From: Arthrobacter_B sp038069765
Lineage (GTDB): Bacteria; Actinomycetota; Actinomycetes; Actinomycetales; Micrococcaceae
Direction: 5' to 3'
NCBI RefSeq assembly: GCF_038069765.1
Contig: NZ_JBBPFS010000006.1
Coordinates: 62,001-126,000, forward strand
DNA: 64,000 nt
The translations under genes and the position numbers were made by a program. Shown here one piece after another: positions 57,212 to 64,000 of the stretch. How positions within the stretch are numbered: the stretch's first letter is position 1; each line of letters opens with the position of its first letter. The notes below the pieces were generated by a model. That model was given only the letters and a program-made list of their open reading frames with translations, was not told where the DNA came from and ran no database searches.

Positions 57212-58546
57212 CTACTGCTCAAGCAGGGATTCGGTCAGCTCCTGGTCGGAGCCCGCGACCACAAAGCAGTCAATCCGCCGGTCCCCGTCCCGCCAGGATT
57301 CGGGGGTGGGGATTACCTTGTTTTCCTGCAGGTCCAGGTCGCCGCGCTCAGCCAATGCGTCCGAATACCGGACCTCGGAGCAGATCTCGGTGGCACGGGA
57401 TGACAGCGCCTCGGTGCCGGGGAAGTCATCGGCGTCCGGGTAGGTGTCAGTGGCCACCAGCTGCGCGTTATGCGGCGTCTCGCAGGTCACCACGGTGGTG
57501 GGCTCGTTGATTCCGGTGAAGTCCTGCAGGCAGGCACCGGTTTCCAGCTCGATCGGCGCCACATCTTCATCCAGCACGCCCGGTTCCTTCTCGGAATTGC
57601 CCAGAATGACAGTGAAGAACAGCACCACCAGCACGGCCAGGACCCCGATGATTCCGATGATCATCAGCAGGCGCTTGTTCCGTCCGTTGCCGGCCGGCTC
57701 CGACGAAGGGGCAGGATCGGTCCGCCGCGAACGGCGCGACTCGGCGGGATCCGCTGCGGCGGCAGCTGCGGCGGCAGCTCCTGCTGCGGCGCCACCTGCG
57801 GCCGCACCGGCATGGTCGTCCGCCGTCGGCTTGGAGCCGTCCTCCGTGTCCGCGGTCGGGGCGGCATCGCCCTCCGCCTGCGTGCCGGTGTCCGTGCCTG
57901 CCGCCTGCGTGCCGGTTTCCGTGCCTGCCGACGGCTTGTCGTCACGAGCATCGGACGAGTCGCCGGGCGAGTCACCTGTCATGGGCGCAGCCGCTGCAAT
58001 CCCGTCGGTACGGTTTACTGCCGCCGGATGGTTGGCTGCCGGATCGGTCAGCACAGCGGCGTCCGCTGCCTGGGCTTCCACTTCCTTGACTTCAGCCGTG
58101 GCGTCCCTGAGCGATGCGGCCTCGGCAGCAGCGGAACTGATGTCCGCCTCTCCGAGCGCCGGGGTTTCCAGCGTGACGTCATTCGGATTGGTCACCTCCG
58201 GTTCGGCAGCGGGCTCTTCGGCAGCGGGCTCTGCGTCGGCGGGTTCACCGGGCTCTGCCTCGAATGCTCCCTCCCAGACCTTGCCGTCATGCTCTCCGTT
58301 CCCGGAAAGCCAGGCGGGAGCCTCCGTGTGGGCCTCCAAGTCCGGCAGGCCGGCTGCCGGGGCTTCGGTGCCTGTCGGGGCTTCGGCGTCGGCAGGGGCA
58401 GCCGCGTCGGCCTCAGCCGGTACGGTGCCTGCAGCATCCGCTTCCGCGGGAACCGGGGCCTGCCCTTCGACGGTGTCCGGGGTCGCCTCGGACGCTCCCG
58501 AGGGGGCAGGAGTGCCCGCCCCCTTCGTGCTTTTTTTATCGCTCAT
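57212..58546 (-). CDS. Septum-formation-family membrane protein
   Basis: 444 residues. The first ~285 residues are low-complexity, rich in Ala, Glu, Asp and Thr, with repeats such as GTQAAGTDTGTQAEG. One helix (about 290-314, LLMIIGIIGVLAVLVVLFFTVIL) follows. The C-terminal ~115 residues are a 'septum formation' domain with Cys in TGACLQDF, VVTCETPHNAQLVATD, ATEICSEV and RIDCFVVAG that can form disulphides outside the cell. Role in cell division is suggested by the family name only. Confidence 0.83.
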   Translation of the reverse strand: MSDKKSTKGAGTPAPSGASEATPDTVEGQAPVPAEADAAGTVPAEADAAAPADAEAPTGTEAPAAGLPDLEAHTEAPAWLSGNGEHDGKVWEGAFEAEPGEPADAEPAAEEPAAEPEVTNPNDVTLETPALGEADISSAAAEAASLRDATAEVKEVEAQAADAAVLTDPAANHPAAVNRTDGIAAAAPMTGDSPGDSSDARDDKPSAGTETGTQAAGTDTGTQAEGDAAPTADTEDGSKPTADDHAGAAAGGAAAGAAAAAAAAADPAESRRSRRTDPAPSSEPAGNGRNKRLLMIIGIIGVLAVLVVLFFTVILGNSEKEPGVLDEDVAPIELETGACLQDFTGINEPTTVVTCETPHNAQLVATDTYPDADDFPGTEALSSRATEICSEVRYSDALAERGDLDLQENKVIPTPESWRDGDRRIDCFVVAGSDQELTESLLEQ

Positions 58547-58821
58547 GGTGAACGTCAGTCCTCACTGTAGGCGGCCCTCCGGGGGCCCCAAAACTGTCTC
58601 TACCCCTGACTTTACCCAGTCTCTGCGGGGTGGCGCAGGAAAGGGGGGTTTGGGGCGCGCGGTCAAAATGCGCCTCCCAGCGCCACAAAGGGCGAGGCGG
58701 GGCACAAGGCGGCCCGAAAACATGTAACCTGTACTTACGACAAATTGACCAAATATTCCGGGGCCTCGCTCACTTGCTCAGAGCGACCACCTCCGGATCG
58801 ACGCAAAAAGGGGGTCACGCC

Positions 58822-59058
58822 ATGGGGCGCGGCCGTCAAAAGGCAAAAGCAACCAAGCAGGCCCGGGAAATGAAGTACTTCACCCCGGCCACGGACTACT
58901 CGGCACTGCAGCGCGAGCTTGCGGGACCAACGAGCCGTCCATCGAGTCGATATCCCGAGGAACCGGCCGAGCCGGATTACTCGGCGTACGAAGATAAGTA
59001 CGCGGATCAATTTGGCGACGATGACGACGATGAAGGTACTTCCCGCCGCACCGGCTAG
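58822..59058 (+). CDS. DUF3073 protein
   Basis: 78 residues from the ATG at 58822, with AGGGGG seven bases upstream. The opening GRGRQKAKATKQAREMKYFTPATDYSALQREL is the DUF3073 signature found across actinobacteria. The rest is acidic (DDDDDEG). Function unknown. Upstream in-frame codons back to 58630 have no family similarity and are left out. The 275-base gap before it shows no other feature. Confidence 0.9.
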   Translation: MGRGRQKAKATKQAREMKYFTPATDYSALQRELAGPTSRPSSRYPEEPAEPDYSAYEDKYADQFGDDDDDEGTSRRTG

Positions 59059-59090
59059 AGCGGCACTTCAAAGCGTCGGCCAATTGCTAT

Positions 59091-59127
59091 CCTTCAGCGG
59101 ATCACCCCAGGGTGTATCCGCTGAAGG
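59091..59127. terminator. Hairpin after DUF3073
   Basis: CCTTCAGCGGAT (59091-59102) pairs perfectly with ATCCGCTGAAGG (59116-59127). CACCC/GGGTG extends it inside with one bulged T. No T-run. Confidence 0.6.
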
Positions 59128-59174
59128 CCGTTAACGCCCATTCGCTGCCGGTTCACCCGGCCGTCGAACGGGAA

Positions 59175-59204
59175 AGGGTGCGCATCCCTGCGGATACGCA
59201 CCCT
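59175..59204 (-). terminator. Terminator between DUF3073 and purM
   Basis: AGGGTGCG (59175-59182) pairs with CGCACCCT (59197-59204), and ATCC with GGAT inside. On the minus strand a TTTCCC tail follows. It probably ends the purF-purM transcript. Confidence 0.65.
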
Positions 59205-59248
59205 CTTATCTCGCCGGCTCTGCGGTTCCCGCCAGCCCGCGGTTCCCG

Positions 59249-60364
59249 CTAGCCCGCGTAGTTTCCCACCAGGCGGACCGCGCCGCCGTCGACTCCCTTG
59301 GCGCCCTGGACATAGTCGGGTCCCGCCTGTGCTTCACCGGCGGCTCCCACCGTGCCCATCACCCAGGCCGGAACTCCGCGTTCGGCAAGCCGGTTCACAG
59401 CTGCATCGGCACCCGCGGCATCGACGATGGCCACCATGCCCACTCCCAGGTTCAGCGTGCGCTCCAAATCGGGCTGCGGCACGTTCCCCAGCTCGCCTAC
59501 CAGCTTGAAGATGGGCGGGAGCTCCCACGTGGAGCGGTCCACGGTCGCTTCGAGGCCCTTGGGCAGTACACGCGCCAGGTTGGCCGCAAGGCCGCCTCCG
59601 GTGACGTGGCTGAAACCGTGGACGCCGGCGGCTTCCAGCCGTGCCAGGTCCAGGCAGTCGGCAGCGTAAACCCGGGTGGGTTCCAGCAGCTCCTCACCAA
59701 GCGTGCGCCCAAATTCGCTGACCTGGCGCTCCAGCTGCCAGCCGGCATGGTTGATCACGCGGCGGACCAGCGAGTATCCGTTGGAGTGCAGCCCCGAGGA
59801 CGCCATACCGATCACCACGTCGCCGCTGCGGACCCGTTCCGGTCCCAGCAGGTTCCCGGCCTCGACGACGCCGGTAGCCGCGCCCGCGACGTCGTACTCA
59901 TGCTCTCCCAGCAGGCCCGGGTGCTCGGCGGTCTCGCCGCCCACCAGTGCTGTTCCGGCAACCTCGCAGGCCGCGGCAATGCCGCGGACAATGTCGGCAA
60001 TGCGTTCCGGAACCACCTTGCCGCAGGCGATGTAGTCCGTCATGAACAGCGGCTCGGCTCCGACCACCACGATGTCGTCCACCACCATGCCCACCAGGTC
60101 GAAGCCGATGGTGTCGTGGATGTCCATGGCCTGGGCAATGGCCACCTTGGTGCCCACGCCGTCGGTGGAGGTGGCAAGCAGCGGCTTCTTGTAGGTCAGC
60201 AGCCGGGAAACGTCGTAGAGTCCGGCAAATCCGCCCACTCCGCCCAGCACGGAGGAATTGTGCGTGGCCTTCACCGCGGCCTTCATCAGTTCCACGGCCC
60301 TGTCGCCGGCTTCAACGTCCACGCCCGCTGAGGCATAGGTAATGGCGGTCTTGGACGAGCTCAT
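59249..60364 (-). CDS. purM: Phosphoribosylformylglycinamidine cyclo-ligase (AIR synthetase)
   Basis: 371 residues, ATP-dependent step 5 of purine synthesis. YASAGVDVEAGDRAVELMK, GGFAGLYDVS, LLATSTDGVGTKVAIAQ, FDLVGMVVDDIVVVGAEPLFMTDYI and LVGGETAEHPG are the standard motifs. SGDVVIGMASSGLHSNGYSLVRRV is the ATP loop. Overlaps purF by four bases (ATGA), so the two are co-translated. Confidence 0.97.
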   Translation of the reverse strand: MSSSKTAITYASAGVDVEAGDRAVELMKAAVKATHNSSVLGGVGGFAGLYDVSRLLTYKKPLLATSTDGVGTKVAIAQAMDIHDTIGFDLVGMVVDDIVVVGAEPLFMTDYIACGKVVPERIADIVRGIAAACEVAGTALVGGETAEHPGLLGEHEYDVAGAATGVVEAGNLLGPERVRSGDVVIGMASSGLHSNGYSLVRRVINHAGWQLERQVSEFGRTLGEELLEPTRVYAADCLDLARLEAAGVHGFSHVTGGGLAANLARVLPKGLEATVDRSTWELPPIFKLVGELGNVPQPDLERTLNLGVGMVAIVDAAGADAAVNRLAERGVPAWVMGTVGAAGEAQAGPDYVQGAKGVDGGAVRLVGNYAG

Positions 60365-61929
60365 ACGGCTTCCTTCTTGTCAGCTTTGGTCAGGAGATTC
60401 TCAAACTCGGCATCCGGGCCGGGATCGCAGCCGTTGGCCCCGTCCTCGTCGGCCGGATTGCCGGGCGCTGCGGGCTCGAGCAGGTTCTTGCCCAGCCGGT
60501 CCGCCGAGGGCAGCTCAATCGGATAGACACCGGTGAAGCAGGCGGTGCACAGCCGCTCGCGCGGCTGCTGGGTGGCGCCGATCATGCCCTCCTCGGAGAT
60601 GTAGGCCAGGGTGTCGGCTCCCACGGAGGCGCAGATCTCCTCGACGGCGGCACCGTTGGCAATCAGCTCGGCACGGGAAGCAAAGTCAATGCCGTAGAAG
60701 CACGGCCACTGGACCGGCGGGGAGGAAATCTTGACGTGCACTTCCTTGGCGCCCACCTCGCGCAGCATCCGCACAATCGCCCGCTGCGTGTTTCCGCGGA
60801 CAATGGAGTCGTCCACAACCACCACGCGCTTGCCGCGGATGACGGATTCGAGGGCATTGAGCTTGAGCTTTATGCCCAGCTGGCGCAGGGTCTGGCTGGG
60901 CTGGATGAAGGTGCGCCCCACGTACGAGTTCTTGACGAAGCCGTGGGCGAAGGGAATGCCCGACTCCTCGGCGTAGCCGACGGCCGCCGGGGTGCCGGAC
61001 TCGGGCACCGGAATGACAATGTCCGCCTCGACCGGGTACTCGCGGGCCAGCTGGCGTCCCATCTCCACCCGGCTCTCGTAGACGGACCGGCCGTTGATGA
61101 CGGCGTCGGGCCGGGCGAGGTAGACGTATTCGAAGACGCAGCCTGCCGGGGTGGCTTCGCCGAAGCTGGTGCTGCGGATGCCTGATTCATCGATGGCGAT
61201 GAATTCGCCGGGCTTGATTTCGCGGATGAAGCTGGCGCCCACGGTGGCGAGTGCGGAGCCTTCGGAGGCCACCACCCAGCCGCTGGCCAGCCGGCCCAGC
61301 ACCAGCGGACGGACGCCGTAGGTGTCGCGGGCCGCGTAGAGGGTGCCTTCATCCATGAAGACAAAGGAAAAGGCCCCGCGCAGCTTGGGCAGCAGCTCGA
61401 GGGCTGTGTCTTCCAGCGAACGCCCGTCGGAGCCGTTGAGCAGGGCAGTGACCAGCGCAGTGTCCGAGGTATTGCCCTGGGCGATTTCACCGAACCGGGG
61501 CCGGCCCTCGCGTTCAATGATCATGTCGTACAGCTCGGCGGAGTTGGTCAGGTTGCCGTTGTGCGCCAGGGCCACGGTTCCGCTCGCCGTTGCGCCCAGC
61601 GTGGGCTGCGCGTTGGCCCACTGCGAGGACCCGGTGGTGGAATACCGGCAGTGCCCCACCGCAATGTGGCCGGTCAGGGTATTGAGGGTGGTTTCGTCAA
61701 AGACCTGGGACACCAGGCCCATGTCCTTGTAGACACTGATTCTGTTGCCGTCACTCGTAGCAATGCCGGCGGACTCCTGTCCGCGGTGCTGCAGCGCGTA
61801 CAACCCGTAATACGTGAGTTTTGCTACTTCTTCGCCGGGGGCCCAGACACCAAAAACTCCGCAGGCATCCTGCGGACCTTTCTCGCCGGGCATGAGATCG
61901 TGGGAAAGCTTTCCGTCACCGCGTGCCAT
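60361..61929 (-). CDS. purF: Amidophosphoribosyltransferase
   Basis: 522 residues, first committed step of purine synthesis. A 22-residue propeptide is removed to expose nucleophile C23 (QDA/CGVFG). The glutaminase domain has ALQHRGQESAGIA and GHCRYSTTGSS. The PRPP site is VVVVDDSIVRGNTQR. It has Cys at RERLCTACFTG that could ligate an iron-sulphur cluster as in the Bacillus type. C-terminal tail with DEDGANGCDPGP is variable. Confidence 0.97.
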   Translation of the reverse strand: MARGDGKLSHDLMPGEKGPQDACGVFGVWAPGEEVAKLTYYGLYALQHRGQESAGIATSDGNRISVYKDMGLVSQVFDETTLNTLTGHIAVGHCRYSTTGSSQWANAQPTLGATASGTVALAHNGNLTNSAELYDMIIEREGRPRFGEIAQGNTSDTALVTALLNGSDGRSLEDTALELLPKLRGAFSFVFMDEGTLYAARDTYGVRPLVLGRLASGWVVASEGSALATVGASFIREIKPGEFIAIDESGIRSTSFGEATPAGCVFEYVYLARPDAVINGRSVYESRVEMGRQLAREYPVEADIVIPVPESGTPAAVGYAEESGIPFAHGFVKNSYVGRTFIQPSQTLRQLGIKLKLNALESVIRGKRVVVVDDSIVRGNTQRAIVRMLREVGAKEVHVKISSPPVQWPCFYGIDFASRAELIANGAAVEEICASVGADTLAYISEEGMIGATQQPRERLCTACFTGVYPIELPSADRLGKNLLEPAAPGNPADEDGANGCDPGPDAEFENLLTKADKKEAV

Positions 61930-61997
61930 GAGATTAGTGTCTCACGGCGGAGTCAAAGCCGGAGTTTGATGCGGAACCATTACGGAGCCGCCGGGAG

Positions 61998-62285
61998 TTA
62001 CTCCTCGTCGCGCTCCACGACGGCGCGGCGTGCCTTGCGCACGCTGATCCAGTCCAGAAGCAGGGCGGCGACGGCGCCGAGGCAGACTCCGGGAATGGCA
62101 AACATGATGGTGAAGAAGCCCAGGGTTGCCGCCCGGGTGTAGGTGGGGTCGGCCGGCCCGGAGTAGGCGACTACCAGCGCGGCAATGAACCCGGCGATCA
62201 CGCCCAGAGCCAGGAACGGGATAAAGCGGGGAGCGCGGCGGACGGTAATCTCGCGGCGTTCAGGGCTGTGCTGCTCGGAATTCAT
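61998..62285 (-). CDS. Small membrane protein of unknown function
   Basis: 95 residues. Two helices (about 24-44, FIPFLALGVIAGFIAALVVAYSG; 55-80, TLGFFTIMFAIPGVCLGAVAALLLDW) with a basic C-terminal end. Similar small proteins are common next to purF in actinobacteria. The ATG at 62285 is preferred over a TTG two codons earlier because TAGAAT, a -10-like hexamer, ends six bases before it, fitting a leaderless message. Confidence 0.78.
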   Translation of the reverse strand: MNSEQHSPERREITVRRAPRFIPFLALGVIAGFIAALVVAYSGPADPTYTRAATLGFFTIMFAIPGVCLGAVAALLLDWISVRKARRAVVERDEE

Positions 62286-62310
62286 ATCCAAATTCTACCG
62301 GCAGTAGAGA

Positions 62311-62691
62311 TTATTGCCCTGCACGGAACAGCGGAAGCCACTCTGAGAGGTCCGCGCGCAGCCCGGATGCGGCCACCTGCCCGGCTCCGACGGCGTCGGC
62401 CCACGATTGCCTTCCGGCTATGAGCGCCAACCATGTGGCAGCATCGGTCTCGATCACGTTTGGCGGCGTTCCCCGGGTGTGGCGGGGGCCGGCCACGCAC
62501 TGGGTGACGCCGAACGGCGGGACCCGGACCTCCACACTGTTGCCCGGCGCGCGCTCGGCCAGCTCCTCCAGGGAATAGCGGACCGCGGTTGCCGTGGTCT
62601 TGCGGTCGGCCGGGGATCCGGTCTCAGCCGCTGCCAGGGCAGCCCGCAGCGCCGCCTCACCCTCGGGCGCCGGGACGCGTCGTCGTGCCAT
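62311..62691 (-). CDS. Sterol-carrier-family (SCP2-like) protein
   Basis: 126 residues. The pattern AVRYSLEELAERAPGNSVEVRVPPFGVTQCVAGPRHTRGTPPNVIETDAATWLALIAGRQSWADAVGAGQVAASGLRADLSEWLPL matches small actinobacterial proteins called sterol carrier family, placed near purF. It may bind a lipid or other hydrophobic ligand. Function unknown. ATG start, weak ribosome binding site. Confidence 0.8.
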   Translation of the reverse strand: MARRRVPAPEGEAALRAALAAAETGSPADRKTTATAVRYSLEELAERAPGNSVEVRVPPFGVTQCVAGPRHTRGTPPNVIETDAATWLALIAGRQSWADAVGAGQVAASGLRADLSEWLPLFRAGQ

Positions 62692-62715
62692 GGGTAATCC
62701 GTCCGCTGCCGCTGG

Positions 62716-63723
62716 TCAGGAATCCAGCAGGGCCGTGACGGGTGCCCCGAGCCGGATGCTGCCGACGGGCTCGCCTCCGCCGAGTACCGGACGGACAATC
62801 TTGTCCAGTACCGCGCCGATCTTGCCGGCATCCACCGCCCCGCTGGCCGCCAGCAGGGTCAGTCCCACGAGGGAAGCGCCCCGGGTGTCGCCGTCCAGCA
62901 TCTTCAGGGCGACTGACACGCCGGTGTCGGTGCCCAGCACGAGGACGCCTTCGGCGCCGTTTTTGGAAATGATGCCCAGGTCTTCCATCACCACGGTGTT
63001 TTCGCGGCCGTGGCCGTGGACGGCCCAGGGGTAGTCGAGCATCGCGGTGGCCACGGTGGCGGCCCGGGCGTCGCCGTGCTTGCTCGAGGGTGCCTTGGAC
63101 AGGCGCCCGATGCCGCGGGCCAGGCCGGTGAGGGAAACGGCGGCCAGCGGCGCGCCGCAGCCGTCGGTGGCCCAGTGCCGGATGGTTTCGCCGGTGAATT
63201 CCTCGAAGACCTCGGCGATGCGCAGCTGCAGCGGATGCTGCGGGTCCAGATACGTGGCGTGGTCCCAGTTGTTTTCGGTGCAGGCCCAGAGGAACGCGGC
63301 GTGCTTGCCGGAGCAGTTGAAGGCGAGCTTGTTTTTGCCCTTGCCGCTGCGGATCAGCTCATGCCGGGCGGCTTCATCCTGCGGCCAGTCCTCGGGGCAC
63401 TGCAGGTGCTCTTCGGTGACTCCGGCGGCAGCCAGCATGGTCTTGACGACGTCGGTGTGTTCCTTGGACCCGGTGTGGCTGGCTGCGGCCAGCGCCACCT
63501 GCGGGCCGCGCAGCGGGACGCCGGACTTCATGGCGGCCACCGCCTGGAACGGCTTGAGCGTGGAGCGCGGAAAGATGGGAGTCGTTATGTCGCCCAGGGC
63601 GGTGACGACGCTTCCGTCCGCCGCCATGACGACGGCGGAACCGATGTGGCGGGACTCGATGAAACCGTTGCGTTCCACAACGGCAAGTTCAACGGCATCG
63701 GACGCAGTAAAAGTGGCAGGCAT
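62716..63723 (-). CDS. Asparaginase (Rhizobium type II / PF06089 family)
   Basis: 335 residues from the ATG at 63723. The family has no similarity to classic E. coli-type asparaginases. Motifs: RHIGSAVVMAADG, FPRSTLKPFQAVAAMKSG (probable nucleophile Ser with Lys), ASHTGSKEHTDVV, LAFNCSGKHAAFLWAC and ATDGCGAPL. It converts asparagine to aspartate and ammonia. A longer frame to 63807 runs into the neighbour and is rejected. Confidence 0.9.
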   Translation of the reverse strand: MPATFTASDAVELAVVERNGFIESRHIGSAVVMAADGSVVTALGDITTPIFPRSTLKPFQAVAAMKSGVPLRGPQVALAAASHTGSKEHTDVVKTMLAAAGVTEEHLQCPEDWPQDEAARHELIRSGKGKNKLAFNCSGKHAAFLWACTENNWDHATYLDPQHPLQLRIAEVFEEFTGETIRHWATDGCGAPLAAVSLTGLARGIGRLSKAPSSKHGDARAATVATAMLDYPWAVHGHGRENTVVMEDLGIISKNGAEGVLVLGTDTGVSVALKMLDGDTRGASLVGLTLLAASGAVDAGKIGAVLDKIVRPVLGGGEPVGSIRLGAPVTALLDS

Positions 63724-63727
63724 GTTC

Positions 63728-64000
63728 TTATTCCACCATGAACTGCACCGACTGCCAGCCGGAGGCGCCGTCGGGCACCGTGTCGGCGCGGGCGTCGGTC
63801 TGCACACCGTCCCGCGGATCCGTGGCCCGTGCCCGCACCGTGTGGTTGCCCGCAGCCAGCGCCGGAGTACGGAAGGAGAACTGCCGCCAGGTGTCCACCG
63901 AGGCCTCCGCGGCCAGGACCGCCGGCTGCCACTCGCCGTCGTCGATCTGCACTTCCACTCCGGTGATGCCGCGCTGCTGTGACCAGGCTGTGCCGCCGAC
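63728..64000 (-). CDS. Molybdopterin-dependent oxidoreductase, C-terminal end (partial)
   Basis: The last ~90 residues of a longer protein whose frame stays open to the window edge. GTAWSQQRGITGVEVQIDDGEWQPA, TWRQFSF and AGNHTVRARATDPRDGVQ match the Mo-co dimerisation domain at the end of sulphite-oxidase-type enzymes. Stop lies four bases before the asparaginase ATG, so these may share a transcript. Reaction unknown. Confidence 0.85.
   Translation of the reverse strand, partial: VGGTAWSQQRGITGVEVQIDDGEWQPAVLAAEASVDTWRQFSFRTPALAAGNHTVRARATDPRDGVQTDARADTVPDGASGWQSVQFMVE

Noticed and set aside
58630..58821. Extended N-terminus for DUF3073
   Set aside because: The upstream codons show no family similarity, and the ATG at 58822 has its own ribosome binding site.

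Overview
The window is GC-rich DNA of a high-GC Gram-positive bacterium, almost certainly a member of the Micrococcaceae (Arthrobacter in the broad sense). The indications are GC-ending codons, frequent GTG and TTG starts, many ATGA/GTGA overlaps, a dnaK-grpE-dnaJ-hspR operon with HspR-type operators, DUF3073, DUF4235 and septum-formation proteins, a fused dCTP deaminase/dUTPase, and a flavoprotein that reads like the choline oxidase of Arthrobacter globiformis. It looks like ordinary chromosome. I see no insertion sequence, prophage, rRNA operon or CRISPR array.

Layout: 1-3.3 kb, CopD/CtaG copper-related membrane protein and an NHLRC2-like thioredoxin/NHL protein. 3.3-10 kb (minus), a lipoprotein of unknown function, a LpqY-SugABC-type sugar importer and an AEC-family carrier. 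10-12.2 kb, tRNA-Gly(CCC), a protealysin-like M4 protease with an emfourin-type inhibitor, and an SseB-like protein. 12.4-15.3 kb, tryptophan 2,3-dioxygenase, dCTP deaminase/dUTPase and an MFS carrier. 15.5-22 kb, a six-gene Mrp Na+/H+ antiporter operon. 22.4-25.6 kb, a TPP riboswitch controlling an ECF importer ykoEDC. 25.7-31.6 kb, pabC, cardiolipin synthase, a P-loop-kinase/PabB fusion, a tyrosine phosphatase and a methyltransferase. 31.7-36.1 kb, the DnaK chaperone operon with its repressor. 36.1-38.9 kb, a regulator-controlled ABC-2 exporter operon. 39-46.1 kb, methyltransferase, MOSC, NYN-domain, TrmB, DEAD-box helicase, HutD-like, flavin-binding and YccF proteins. 46.1-53.4 kb, a penicillin-binding lipoprotein and the betT-betB-codA glycine-betaine locus. 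53.7-57.2 kb, SRPBCC protein and ClpB. 57.2-64 kb, septum-formation protein, DUF3073, purM-purF, a small membrane protein, sterol-carrier-like protein, asparaginase and the end of a molybdopterin oxidoreductase.

How the genes work together: HspR, encoded at the end of the dnaK operon, probably represses both that operon and clpB 20 kb away, since matching inverted repeats overlap both promoters. Hairpins after grpE and after dnaJ could set falling levels along the operon. Choline taken up by BetT would be oxidised by CodA to betaine aldehyde and betaine, with BetB finishing the aldehyde. Together with the Mrp antiporter this suggests salt and osmotic stress tolerance. PabB and PabC supply p-aminobenzoate for folate, and PurF/PurM belong to purine synthesis.

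No wholly new multi-gene system was found. The best leads are the kinase-PabB fusion, the terminator that also carries the ykoE ribosome binding site, the attenuated chaperone operon, the in-frame internal start at codon 149 of clpB, a 42-codon leader ORF overlapping the helicase start, and the intracellular protease-inhibitor pair.
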